Assembly: GCF_023016085.1 (NCBI RefSeq)
Contig: NZ_JALKBF010000001.1
Coordinates: forward strand, 2,937,194 to 3,001,193
Direction of reading: 5' to 3'
Source of the DNA: Aliiroseovarius sp. F47248L
Lineage (GTDB): Bacteria; Pseudomonadota; Alphaproteobacteria; Rhodobacterales; Rhodobacteraceae
DNA: 64,000 bases
The position numbers and the translations under genes were made by a program. Positions 16,748-24,976 of the stretch are shown piece by piece. Below the pieces are notes generated by a model. That model was not told where the DNA came from. It saw only the letters and a program-made list of their open reading frames with translations, and did no database searches. Each line of letters opens with the position of its first letter. Within the stretch, counting starts at the first letter, position 1.

Positions 16748-17761
16748 CTAATCGGCAAAAACCACGCCCTTGGTTTGAGCGCGCAGACGGGGGTCGTGGG
16801 ATTTGATCAGCACATCGCGCCCTTCCAAAACCTCATGACAGCGGGCGAGTGTTTCTTCCTCCAACCGCTGCATCGCGTCCTCGGTATAGAAGGTCAGATG
16901 CGGTGACAGGATGACGTTGGGGTGGTCATAAAGCGCGCTCATTAGGTGACCGGTGCGGGTCAGGGGTTCTTGGCTGAACACGTCCAGCCCGGCCCCGGCA
17001 ATCCTGCCTTCGCGGATCGCTTGGACAAGGGCCGCCTCGTCCACAATAGCGCCGCGCGAGACATTGATCAGGAAGGCCGATGGCTTCATTGCCTGCAGCT
17101 CCGCCTCGCCAATCATACCGCGCGTGTCGTCATTCAGGACCGCGTGGATGGTGACGAAATCGCTTTGCGCCATCAAGTCCTGCAGGTGTTCCACCTTGGT
17201 GACGCCCAGAGCGGCCATTTCCTCGGCAGATGTATGCGGGCTGTAGGCGATCACCTTCGCGCGAAACCCCAATCCGGCCATACGTGCCATGCTGCGTCCG
17301 ATTTTGCCCAAACCGATAATCCCGACCGTCTTGCTGGCAATGTCTGAACCCAACCACCTCGGTTCGGGCCATGCCCAACCCTGCGAACTCATATGAGTGT
17401 TCAACGCAGTCAGTTTCTTGGCCAGTGCGATCAAAAGTGCAAACGCCCCTTCTGCGACAGTTTCTTCCGCATATTCCGGTACGTTCACCACAGCGATGCC
17501 CGCCTTGATTGCGGCAGGAATGTCGATGGCGTCAATCCCCACGCCATATTTGACGATGCCTTTCAGTTGGGGTGCGTTTTCAATCACCTGTTGTGTGATT
17601 GGCGTGTAGCACATCAAGATCAGGTCAGCGTCGCGCGTCGCCTCTAGCAGCACGTCTTCTGAGATACCGTCGGGCAGCAGAACCAAATCATGTCCGGCGG
17701 CTTTCAACGCAGCATCCAGGTTAGGTGTCCGAAGCTCGCTGTCTGTGCGCACGATTTTCAT
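16748..17761 (-). CDS. D-2-hydroxyacid dehydrogenase (NAD(P)-dependent)
   Basis: An oxidoreductase of the D-isomer-specific 2-hydroxyacid dehydrogenase family, 337 residues. The Rossmann motif reads VGIIGLGKIGRSMARMAG, and the catalytic triad lies in NVSRGAIVDEAAL (Arg), GLDVFSQEPL (Glu) and LSPHLTFYT (His). Members include phosphoglycerate, hydroxypyruvate and C-terminal-binding-type enzymes; the substrate cannot be read off. An ATG at 17761 is chosen over an in-frame upstream start because the N-terminal strand MKIVRTDSE begins there. It is convergent to the phosphonate exporter gene and only eight bases away. Confidence 0.88.
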   Translation of the reverse strand: MKIVRTDSELRTPNLDAALKAAGHDLVLLPDGISEDVLLEATRDADLILMCYTPITQQVIENAPQLKGIVKYGVGIDAIDIPAAIKAGIAVVNVPEYAEETVAEGAFALLIALAKKLTALNTHMSSQGWAWPEPRWLGSDIASKTVGIIGLGKIGRSMARMAGLGFRAKVIAYSPHTSAEEMAALGVTKVEHLQDLMAQSDFVTIHAVLNDDTRGMIGEAELQAMKPSAFLINVSRGAIVDEAALVQAIREGRIAGAGLDVFSQEPLTRTGHLMSALYDHPNVILSPHLTFYTEDAMQRLEEETLARCHEVLEGRDVLIKSHDPRLRAQTKGVVFAD

Positions 17762-17922
17762 GGGGTGTTCCTGTTCTGTTGAACGTCTTGAAAAGGCTAT
17801 CGGTTGTTGCGCCACGATGCCATTGCGAACGTGCATCTGTCGCCGGATGAGGAGAGGTGTTGCTTTGTCGGCGCGGTGGCCACAAACTATGGGTGAACAA
17901 AGCCAACTTGAAAGGATCTGTC

Positions 17923-18147
17923 ATGTCTTCGTGGCTTCCGTCGCTGATCACAGAAACTCCGGAAAAAGGTTATGAACTGGCCGTCAAACTGTCGCGCGTC
18001 GCGGTCAAGATGACCCAACCTGATGACGATGCCCGCAGTCGGATGCGCCCTGAATATGCAGAAGATGCCGAGGCATTGATTGCAGTAAGCCACGTGGTGG
18101 CAACCCATTTTGCCACCGTAGCTGCAGCCAACAACTACTGGCGGTAA
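17923..18147 (+). CDS. Small hypothetical protein, 74 residues
   Basis: Not recognised. The protein is short, soluble and mostly helical, starting MSSWLPSLITETPEKGYELA, with an acidic centre (PDDDARSRMRPEYAEDAE) and the end ATHFATVAAANNYWR. The start has a good site (AAAGGAT, seven bases upstream). It has no signal peptide or membrane segment. It sits alone between a divergent dehydrogenase gene and a convergent small gene, with no operon partner. Confidence 0.6.
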   Translation: MSSWLPSLITETPEKGYELAVKLSRVAVKMTQPDDDARSRMRPEYAEDAEALIAVSHVVATHFATVAAANNYWR

Positions 18148-18162
18148 ACACGCGGCGTAGGA

Positions 18163-18423
18163 TCAAACCAAATTCTTGAACCTTGCCGTCGGATCGGCGC
18201 TGACAAGCGTATCGCTGGCAAGGTCAATGGTTTCTGCGATCATGGCGCGCGAAAATGGTGCGACGACAGGAAAACACGGCCCATCATTATCCTGAAGGCG
18301 GGCGGTTTCGTTCACCAAGGATGGCACGCTGTCTTGCCAGGGCTGACCCTGTCGCAGTCCAAACGCTTCGACCGTCTTGCCCGATCGCAGATACGTCTTG
18401 AACCCAAGGTAACTTGAACGCAT
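18163..18423 (-). CDS. Small hypothetical protein, 86 residues
   Basis: Not recognised. The frame fills the gap between a convergent small gene and the divergent gph gene exactly, which supports it. It begins MRSSYLGFKTYLRSGKTV and includes NDGPCFPVVAPFSRAMIAE and the end SADPTARFKNLV. ATG at 18423 with GGAAA four bases upstream is preferred to a TTG at 18468. No domain, signal peptide or membrane helix is visible, so it could still be a chance frame. Confidence 0.45.
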   Translation of the reverse strand: MRSSYLGFKTYLRSGKTVEAFGLRQGQPWQDSVPSLVNETARLQDNDGPCFPVVAPFSRAMIAETIDLASDTLVSADPTARFKNLV

Positions 18424-18486
18424 ATGTTTCCACACATACAAAACGCCTTTGAATCTAGACGCTACCAAATGTGTTAGAGCCTTTTC

Positions 18487-19143
18487 ATGACGAAACCAGA
18501 CGCAATTATTTTTGACCTAGACGGGACACTTGTTCATTCGGCGCCCGACCTGCATGCCGCTTTGAATGTGGCGTTGGTTGCGCTTGGCCGTTCTTCGCTT
18601 GATCTTGCGACAGCGACATCTTTTGTCGGTCACGGTGTCGAAAAGTTGGTTGAACACGCGCTGACCGCGACCGGAGGATTTGACGTAGACTTGTACGAAA
18701 AGGCGCTGGGGCTTTTTCTTGAAAGCTATGAACGGAATATGACGACCCTGACACGCCCGTATCCAGGGGTCGTTAAGCGTCTGTCGTCTTTGAAAGCAGA
18801 GGGCATCCCCTTGGGGATCTGCACCAATAAGCCGACCGAACCGGCGCAGAAGATCTGCGACGATCTTGGTCTGACGCAGTTTTTTACTGTGATTGCGGGA
18901 TCAGAACCTAACGTTCCCAAGAAGCCGTCTGCTGTCCCGCTACATTACTGCATTGCACGTCTTGGTGCGCGGGCTGAAAGGTCGCTTTATGTCGGTGATA
19001 GCCGTGTTGATTTTGAAACCGCGCGCAACGCAGGCGTTCCCTTTCAATTGTTTTCCGAAGGCTACCTGAACGGTGAAACACTTGACCTTGAAGCCGCCGC
19101 CCGGTTCAGCGATTGGCGGGCAATCAGCTTTCTTGTGCGCTGA
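18487..19143 (+). CDS. gph: HAD-family phosphoglycolate phosphatase
   Basis: A HAD-superfamily phosphatase of 218 residues. Motif I FDLDGTLVHSAPDL (nucleophile Asp10, acid/base Asp12), a helical cap of the phosphoglycolate type (residues 16-85), motif II GICTNKP, and motif IV YVGDSRVDFETARNAG are all intact. It removes phosphate from 2-phosphoglycolate or related compounds in the cytoplasm. It stands alone, 71 bases before the phnD operon. Phosphonatase PhnX belongs to the same superfamily, but the cap and motifs here fit Gph better. Confidence 0.86.
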   Translation: MTKPDAIIFDLDGTLVHSAPDLHAALNVALVALGRSSLDLATATSFVGHGVEKLVEHALTATGGFDVDLYEKALGLFLESYERNMTTLTRPYPGVVKRLSSLKAEGIPLGICTNKPTEPAQKICDDLGLTQFFTVIAGSEPNVPKKPSAVPLHYCIARLGARAERSLYVGDSRVDFETARNAGVPFQLFSEGYLNGETLDLEAAARFSDWRAISFLVR

Positions 19144-19214
19144 CGATATCGGATTATTCACTTGATCGCTTGTAAGGTTCCGCTCTAGCCTCGCCGTCTA
19201 GGGAGGAAAATAAT

Positions 19215-20189
19215 ATGAAAGTAATGACAACACTTCTGTCTGGTGCGGCTTTGGCCTTCGCGCTTTCGCTGGCTGGACCTGCTGCTGCGCAGGACTGTCC
19301 ACGCGGCACGCTGGACGAGCGATTCTGCGATGTGGATGGCGATCTTTTGGCGGATACGCCCACTGATCCGGCAGAGCAACTGGATCCGGATACCCTGATT
19401 TTCGCATACACGCCGGTTGAAGATCCGGCCGTTTATAAAGAGGCTTGGTCTGATTTTCTGGCGCATCTGGAAGCTGAAACCGGAAAATCGGTTGTGTTCT
19501 TCCCAGTGCAAAGCAACGCGGCACAGATCGAAGCCATGCGGTCCGGTCGTCTGCATATCGCGGGCTTTAACACCGGATCGAACCCGTTGGCTGTGAACTG
19601 TGCAGGCTTTAATCCCTTTACCATCATGGCGTCACTGGACGGCAATTTTGGGTATGAGATGGAGATCATCACATATCCGGGTTCGGGCATCGAAAAAGTT
19701 GAGGACATAAAAGGCAAGCAACTGGCCTTCACATCGCCCACGTCAAATTCAGGGTTCAAAGCGCCATCGGCGATCTTGAAAAGCGATTTTGACCTGTTGC
19801 CCGAACGTGATTTTGAACCTGTATATTCAGGTAAGCACGACAACTCGATCCTTGGGGTGGCAAACAAAGACTATATGGCGGCGTCTATCGCCAACTCGGT
19901 CAAGTCGCGAATGATTTTGCGCGATGTCATCAAGGAAGACGATGTCAAAGTGATTTATAAATCGCAAACATTCCCGACGACGGGTTTTGGGACGGTCTAT
20001 AACCTGAAGCCGGAGTTGAAAGAAAAGATCCGCAACGCGTTCTTCAATTTCGAATGGGAGGGAACAACCCTTCAGGCAGAGTTCGAAAAATCGAATGAAG
20101 GCCAGTTCCTTGAGATGACCTATAAGGAATTTTGGGACGTCATCCGAAAAATTGATGCAGCAAATGGCGTGAGCTATACTTGCGAATAA
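19215..20189 (+). CDS. phnD: Phosphonate/phosphite-type ABC transporter, periplasmic binding protein PhnD
   Basis: A periplasmic binding protein of 324 residues. The signal peptide ends near residue 25 (AGPAAA, then QDCPRG). The ligand loop of the PhnD/PtxB family is represented by [18 protein letters not shown], preceded by [20 protein letters not shown]. The strong site GGGAGG precedes the start. It opens the phnD-C-E1-E2-HAD operon. The substrate could be a phosphonate, phosphite or phosphate ester; no C-P lyase genes are in view to decide. No convincing Pho box was found in the 71 bases upstream. Confidence 0.92.
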   Translation: MKVMTTLLSGAALAFALSLAGPAAAQDCPRGTLDERFCDVDGDLLADTPTDPAEQLDPDTLIFAYTPVEDPAVYKEAWSDFLAHLEAETGKSVVFFPVQSNAAQIEAMRSGRLHIAGFNTGSNPLAVNCAGFNPFTIMASLDGNFGYEMEIITYPGSGIEKVEDIKGKQLAFTSPTSNSGFKAPSAILKSDFDLLPERDFEPVYSGKHDNSILGVANKDYMAASIANSVKSRMILRDVIKEDDVKVIYKSQTFPTTGFGTVYNLKPELKEKIRNAFFNFEWEGTTLQAEFEKSNEGQFLEMTYKEFWDVIRKIDAANGVSYTCE

Positions 20190-20197
20190 GCATTGTA

Positions 20198-20221
20198 GGG
20201 GCGGACCTATGGGTTCGCCCC
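20198..20221 (+). terminator. Hairpin between phnD and phnC
   Basis: GGGGCGGACC-TATG-GGTTCGCCCC is a 10-base-pair stem with one G-U and a four-base loop, eight bases after the phnD stop, followed only by TT. Such hairpins after a binding-protein gene usually cause partial termination or protect the upstream mRNA, raising binding protein over permease. Confidence 0.7.
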
Positions 20222-20254
20222 TTCCAACAACAAAACTGGGGCGGGGAGGCTTTC

Positions 20255-21043
20255 ATGCTACGGCTTGAGAAGCTCGTGAAGACATATAAAACCGGGGATC
20301 AAGCCCTGAAAGCGGTCGATCTGGATATTCCAGAAGGGCAGGTTCTGGCATTGATCGGGCCGTCCGGTGCAGGGAAATCAACGTTAATCCGTTGTATCAA
20401 TCGCTTGGTCGAACCGACGTCGGGCAAGGTGTATCTTGCAGGAACGGAATTAACCGGATTGTCATCCGGCGCCCTGCGCAAAGAACGTCGCCGCATGGGT
20501 ATGATTTTTCAGGAATATGCACTGGTTGAGCGGCTGACCGTGATGGAAAATGTCCTGTCAGGGCGCTTGGGCTATGTCGGCTTCTGGCGCAGCTTCTTGC
20601 GCAAATATCCACAATCTGACGTGGACGAGGCGTTTCGCCTTCTTGATCGCGTCGGGCTTGCCCATATGGCCGACAAACGTGCGGACGAATTGTCGGGTGG
20701 CCAACGCCAGCGCGTCGGTATTTGCCGTGCCTTGATCCAAAACCCAGCACTTTTGTTGGTTGATGAACCAACCGCATCACTCGACCCGAAAACATCACGC
20801 CAGATCATGCGCCTGATCTGCGAGCTGTGCAAAGAACGCGGATTGGCGGCGATCATCAATATTCACGATGTTGCATTGGCTCAGATGTTTGTGCAGCGGG
20901 TCATCGGCTTGCGTTTTGGCGCAATTGAGTTTGACGGACCGCCCGAAGGTCTTACGCCAGATGTTCTAACGACGATCTATGGTGAAGAAGACTGGGAAGC
21001 CACGATTGAAACAGTAGATGACGAAGACGAGGCCGTCGCATGA
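20255..21043 (+). CDS. phnC: Phosphonate-type ABC transporter ATPase PhnC
   Basis: The cytoplasmic ATPase of the second uptake system, 262 residues. Walker [10 protein letters not shown] is at 35-43, the signature [15 protein letters not shown] near 145, Walker [13 protein letters not shown] near 165, and the histidine switch in INIHDVALA. The ATG at 20255 has GGGGAGG upstream; a frame beginning at 20180 overlaps phnD and the hairpin and is rejected. The stop overlaps phnE1 by four bases (ATGA). Confidence 0.94.
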   Translation: MLRLEKLVKTYKTGDQALKAVDLDIPEGQVLALIGPSGAGKSTLIRCINRLVEPTSGKVYLAGTELTGLSSGALRKERRRMGMIFQEYALVERLTVMENVLSGRLGYVGFWRSFLRKYPQSDVDEAFRLLDRVGLAHMADKRADELSGGQRQRVGICRALIQNPALLLVDEPTASLDPKTSRQIMRLICELCKERGLAAIINIHDVALAQMFVQRVIGLRFGAIEFDGPPEGLTPDVLTTIYGEEDWEATIETVDDEDEAVA

Positions 21044-21852
21044 GCTCGGAACTTGACGTCCTTATCGGAAAACCCTGGAAGAAAAAGTCGTTCGTTCAAC
21101 GCGCTTGGTTGCGGTGGTTGTTGGTCATCGGGTTCGTGGCCTATTTGATCGCGGCCTTTATGACGATCGACGTAAACTGGTCGCGGGTTTACGAGGGGTT
21201 GGAGCGGGGCAAGCAATTCGTTCTGGCCTTCACCAGCCCTGATTTCACATCGCGATCAGGCGACATATGGGATGGCATGCTGGAAAGCATCATCATGACG
21301 GTGGCGTCATCCGTGGTCGGCATCGCGATATCGATCCCCATTGCCCTTGGGGCTGCACGCAACGTGGCGCCGTTGCCGATCTATTTCGTGTGTCGCGGGA
21401 TTATCGCAGTGTCGCGCGCCTTGCAGGAAATTATCGTCGCAATTCTGTTGGTTGCAATTTTTGGATTCGGGCCACTTGCCGGGTTCCTGACCCTAAGTTT
21501 TGCCACCATTGGTTTCCTGTCCAAATTGCTTGCCGAAGACATTGAAAGCATGGACCGCGTGCAAGCCGAGGCGATTAAGGCATCAGGGGCGAAGTGGATG
21601 CAATGGATCAACTATGGTGTGCAGCCACAGGTCATGCCGCGCCTTATCGGGCTTTCAATGTACCGGTTGGATATTAACTTCCGCGAAAGCGCCATTCTGG
21701 GGCTGGTTGGTGCGGGCGGCATCGGGGCAACACTAAACACCGCGTTTGATCGTTATGAATACGACACGGCAGCTGCCATTTTGCTGATCATCATCGTGAT
21801 CGTGATGGCATTGGAATACATGTCCGGCATTATCCGAGCGAGGGTTCAGTAA
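21040..21852 (+). CDS. phnE: Phosphonate-type ABC transporter permease PhnE (first copy)
   Basis: An inner-membrane permease of 270 residues with about six helices. The coupling loop region reads [24 protein letters not shown], and the family signature [17 protein letters not shown] follows. It overlaps phnC by four bases and shares one base with the second permease gene. The two PhnE chains, only partly alike, should form a heterodimeric channel. Confidence 0.94.
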   Translation: MSSELDVLIGKPWKKKSFVQRAWLRWLLVIGFVAYLIAAFMTIDVNWSRVYEGLERGKQFVLAFTSPDFTSRSGDIWDGMLESIIMTVASSVVGIAISIPIALGAARNVAPLPIYFVCRGIIAVSRALQEIIVAILLVAIFGFGPLAGFLTLSFATIGFLSKLLAEDIESMDRVQAEAIKASGAKWMQWINYGVQPQVMPRLIGLSMYRLDINFRESAILGLVGAGGIGATLNTAFDRYEYDTAAAILLIIIVIVMALEYMSGIIRARVQ

Positions 21853-22667
21853 TGCCAGTAATTGAACAGAATGAACTGAAGCTGTGGCAGCGTCGCACAG
21901 GGCGCGAAAGCCTGTTTCACTGGGTGCTGTGGCTGACAGGTGTGGCGATCTTTGCCTATTGTTGGCAACAGATTTCGTCTGCGACAACTTGGTTTTTCGT
22001 ATGGGATGCCCCGCGAATTGCCAACGATATCTGGACGCGGGCGACACCTCCCAAGTGGTCCTATATCTCGCAATTGGGCAAACCCATCTGGGACACGCTG
22101 AACATTGCGACACTGGGCACGATTATCGCCTTGATCCTAGCGGTGCCGGTGGCCTTTGCCGCTGCTCGTAACACCACGCCATCCAAGTTGATTATCAGAC
22201 CGATTGCCTTGCTGATCATCGTGTCGACACGCTCGATCAACTCTTTGATTTGGGCACTGCTGCTGATCGCAATCATCGGGCCGGGTGTGTTCGCAGGCGT
22301 GGTGGCCATTGCGATCCGATCCATCGGGTTCTGCGCAAAACTTCTTTATGAAGCGATAGAAGAGATCGACGAAACGCAGGTCGAAGCGATCACTGCCACT
22401 GGTGCAAGTCGCTGGCAGGTCATGGCATATGGGATTGTCCCACAAATCCTGCCAGCATTCGCAGGGATTGCCGTGTTTCGTTGGGACATCAATATTCGCG
22501 AAAGCACCGTGCTGGGATTGGTTGGTGCCGGCGGGATCGGGTTGCAACTATCGTCGTCGTTGAACGTGCTGGCCTGGCCGCAAGTTTCGTTGATCCTGTT
22601 GGTTATCTTGCTGGCCGTGGTGATCTCTGAATGGGTATCGGCCAAAGTGCGGGGCGCAATCATTTGA
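21852..22667 (+). CDS. phnE: Phosphonate-type ABC transporter permease PhnE (second copy)
   Basis: A second permease of 271 residues, homologous to the preceding one: EAITATGASRWQVMAYGIVP matches its coupling loop and [20 protein letters not shown] its signature. Its start codon shares a base with the stop of the first copy (TAATG). It ends two bases before the HAD-hydrolase gene, keeping all five genes in one operon. Confidence 0.94.
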   Translation: MPVIEQNELKLWQRRTGRESLFHWVLWLTGVAIFAYCWQQISSATTWFFVWDAPRIANDIWTRATPPKWSYISQLGKPIWDTLNIATLGTIIALILAVPVAFAAARNTTPSKLIIRPIALLIIVSTRSINSLIWALLLIAIIGPGVFAGVVAIAIRSIGFCAKLLYEAIEEIDETQVEAITATGASRWQVMAYGIVPQILPAFAGIAVFRWDINIRESTVLGLVGAGGIGLQLSSSLNVLAWPQVSLILLVILLAVVISEWVSAKVRGAII

Positions 22668-22669
22668 AA

Positions 22670-23557
22670 ATGCCCGAGGCTTTTGCGGCCTATGAAGCCG
22701 TGCGGCACCGTTTGCCCTTGGCGAAAACCAGGGGTGCGTGTCTTCGGTTGCCTGATCTTGACGCTCTAGCGGATGATTTCGACACGTTCCTTCTGGACGC
22801 CTTTGGCGTTCTGAACATCGGCGAAACGGCGATTGAAGGCGTTCCCGAACGTGTTTCGGGTCTGCAAATGGCAGGGAAACGTGTGGTCGTGGTTTCCAAT
22901 GCGGCTGGATATCCCCACTCGACCTTGATGAAGAAATACAAACGGCTTGGGTATAACTTCGCGCCAGAGGATGTCATCACCAGCCGAAAGACATTGCTGC
23001 ATGCGGCGGCGTCAGAACCCGACAGGCATTGGGGCTTGATCGCGCAAGAAAGCTTTGGTCGAGAGGGGGTTGGGCATTTGGACACAACCTTTTTATCCGA
23101 TGATGCGCGGGAGTATGACGCGGTTGATGGTTTCTTAATGTTGGGAAGCTCCAACTGGACTGAAGAACGACAAACTCTTTTGGAAGACTCACTGGCGCGT
23201 ACGGCGCGACCGGTATTGGTGGGAAATCCCGATATTGTTGCGCCAAGAGAGCACGGATTTTCAACCGAACCCGGTCACTTCGCACATCGGCTTGCGGACC
23301 GCGTTGGAATTGAACCCCACTTCTTTGGCAAACCGTTCGCAAATATTTACGACTTGGCGTTTGCGCAAATTGATAGGTGCGATCCAGAACGCACCCTGAT
23401 GGTTGGCGACAGTCTACACACGGATATTCTTGGTGCACAGACTGCAGGCGTGAAGTCTGCACTGATTGCTGGCTACGGGTTTTTCGACGGTTATGACACG
23501 CGCCAACCAATTGCAGCGTCGGGCATCTATCCGGATTTCATTTTAGATCGACCTTAG
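22670..23557 (+). CDS. HAD-IIA family hydrolase (TIGR01459-like), last gene of the phnDCE operon
   Basis: A HAD-superfamily class IIA protein of 295 residues, probably cytoplasmic. Motif I reads FLLDAFGVLNIGE: the nucleophile Asp43 is present but the usual second Asp (DxD) is Phe45. Motif II is VVSNAAGYP, and motif III/IV lie in FGKPFANIYD and LMVGDSLHTDILGAQTAG. The start ATG is two bases after phnE2, so it is cotranscribed with the transporter. This suggests it processes an imported phosphate ester or a product of it, but the motif I change leaves catalysis open. A TTG at 22664 overlapping phnE2 is an alternative start. Confidence 0.82.
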   Translation: MPEAFAAYEAVRHRLPLAKTRGACLRLPDLDALADDFDTFLLDAFGVLNIGETAIEGVPERVSGLQMAGKRVVVVSNAAGYPHSTLMKKYKRLGYNFAPEDVITSRKTLLHAAASEPDRHWGLIAQESFGREGVGHLDTTFLSDDAREYDAVDGFLMLGSSNWTEERQTLLEDSLARTARPVLVGNPDIVAPREHGFSTEPGHFAHRLADRVGIEPHFFGKPFANIYDLAFAQIDRCDPERTLMVGDSLHTDILGAQTAGVKSALIAGYGFFDGYDTRQPIAASGIYPDFILDRP

Positions 23558-23700
23558 GCCCAATCTAGTGTCTTATCGATTGCTGGGTTCTCGTGCCGCC
23601 CTTGCAACCAGAATGAACGGCCAAATATGTTCAACCCTTAACAGCACTTCATTTAGTTGGCGCTGTCGATCAATTTAAGTCACGATTGTCAGGTGGGAAG

Positions 23701-23777
23701 TGGCGCTCTGGGGAGGATTCGAACCCCCGACCCCTTGATTCGTAGTCAAGTACTCTATCCAGCTGAGCTACCAGAGC
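23701..23777 (-). tRNA. tRNA-Arg (anticodon ACG)
   Basis: The minus strand folds as a complete cloverleaf: acceptor GCTCTGG paired with CCAGAGC, D arm GCTCAGCTGGATAGAGT, anticodon stem CTTGA/TCAAG around loop CTACGAA (anticodon ACG), T arm GGGGGTTCGAATCCTCC, discriminator G and an encoded CCA end. The ACG anticodon would be read as ICG after deamination and decodes CGN arginine codons. Confidence 0.97.
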
Positions 23778-23857
23778 GCGGTAGGCGGGGATTTAGCGGT
23801 CCAGCGCGGGGTTTGCAAGGGGCAAATTGGGAAAAGCAGAAGTCTTTTGCTCGGCAT

Positions 23858-24976
23858 TCAGGCCATTCCGTGCTTATGTTCCGGCCACCGAACCAGCACA
23901 TCCCGGATCGCGAGCGGAGCGCGTTCATCGCCTGCGCGTGCTTGTGCCGTACCTCGTAGGAGTTTCGGGGCCGCGTCGGGCTGTGACACATCGCCGAGGG
24001 TAGCGAAACTGTTGCGGGCGCGGTTATGCGGATGGTTGGGCGCTTCCTGCAAGGACAGCACCGGGGCACAGCAGGCGTCGGTACCCTCTAGCAGCGCAGC
24101 CCATTCATCGCGGGATTTCTGTTTGAACCGTTCAGCGAAGCGGGCGCGCAACACCGGCCAACCCTCGACATCCATTTGAAGGGGTAGGTCTGAATCATCT
24201 AACCCCAGCCGTGTCAGAAGCTCGGTATAAAATTTCGCCTCGAGAGCGCCGACAGACATATGCCCGCCACAGGCACATTCATAGACGGTGTAGAAGGGCG
24301 CGCCGCCGTCCAGCAGGTTCGCCTCGCGCGCATCTGCCCAGATGCCTGCGCCGTGCATGGAGTAGATCATCGCCATCAGATGTACGGTGCCGTCGGTGAT
24401 CGCGGCGTCCACCACATCGCCCTTGCCGGTTTCCCGTGCAGCGTGCAGGGCCGCGAGCATCCCGGCCACCAGATACATGCCCCCACCGCCGAAATCGCCC
24501 AGCAGGTTCAGGGGCGGCACGGGATGGACACCACCGATGGCATGCAGCGCCCCGGTGATCGAGATGTAGTTGATGTCATGCCCCGCCGCCTGTGCCAGCG
24601 GGCCGGACTGCCCCCAACCGGTCATCCGCCCATAGATCAGGCGCGGGTTGCTGTTCGCGAAAACCTCGGGTCCAAGACCCAACCGCTCCATCACGCCGGG
24701 GCGCATCCCTTCGATCAGCATGTCAGCGCGGTTGATCAGCACCCGCGCGGTATCGCGGTCGGTGGCATCCTTCAGGTCCAGCTCGACAAAGCCGCGCCCC
24801 CGGTTCAGCACGTCCACCTTCTGCGGGATCAAGGGTTTCAGGTTCGGGCGCTGGATGCGCACCACGTCGGCCCCCATGTCGGCCAGCCACATCGCAGCAA
24901 AGGGTGTCGGGCCAAGGCCTTGAATCTCGATTACCTTCAGGCCATGCAGCGGTCCGACTGCGGGGCGTTCAGACAT
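23858..24976 (-). CDS. CaiB/BaiF-family CoA-transferase or alpha-methylacyl-CoA racemase
   Basis: A class III CoA-transferase family protein of 372 residues. The start GPLHGLKVIEIQGLGPTPFAA, the segment LADMGADVVRIQRP and the catalytic-Asp region GKGDVVDAAITDG are typical; the methionine-rich loop GRMTGWGQSGPLAQ fits alpha-methylacyl-CoA racemase, which epimerises 2-methyl-branched acyl-CoA. A simple CoA-transferase is the alternative. ATG at 24976 overlaps the end of the upstream acyl-CoA dehydrogenase gene by eight bases, so both are coupled and probably act on the same acyl-CoA. Confidence 0.85.
   Translation of the reverse strand: MSERPAVGPLHGLKVIEIQGLGPTPFAAMWLADMGADVVRIQRPNLKPLIPQKVDVLNRGRGFVELDLKDATDRDTARVLINRADMLIEGMRPGVMERLGLGPEVFANSNPRLIYGRMTGWGQSGPLAQAAGHDINYISITGALHAIGGVHPVPPLNLLGDFGGGGMYLVAGMLAALHAARETGKGDVVDAAITDGTVHLMAMIYSMHGAGIWADAREANLLDGGAPFYTVYECACGGHMSVGALEAKFYTELLTRLGLDDSDLPLQMDVEGWPVLRARFAERFKQKSRDEWAALLEGTDACCAPVLSLQEAPNHPHNRARNSFATLGDVSQPDAAPKLLRGTAQARAGDERAPLAIRDVLVRWPEHKHGMA

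Noticed and set aside
19144..19214. Pho box before phnD
   Set aside because: CTTGATC/CTTGTAA looks repeat-like, but spacing and sequence do not fit two CTGTCAT units 11 bases apart.
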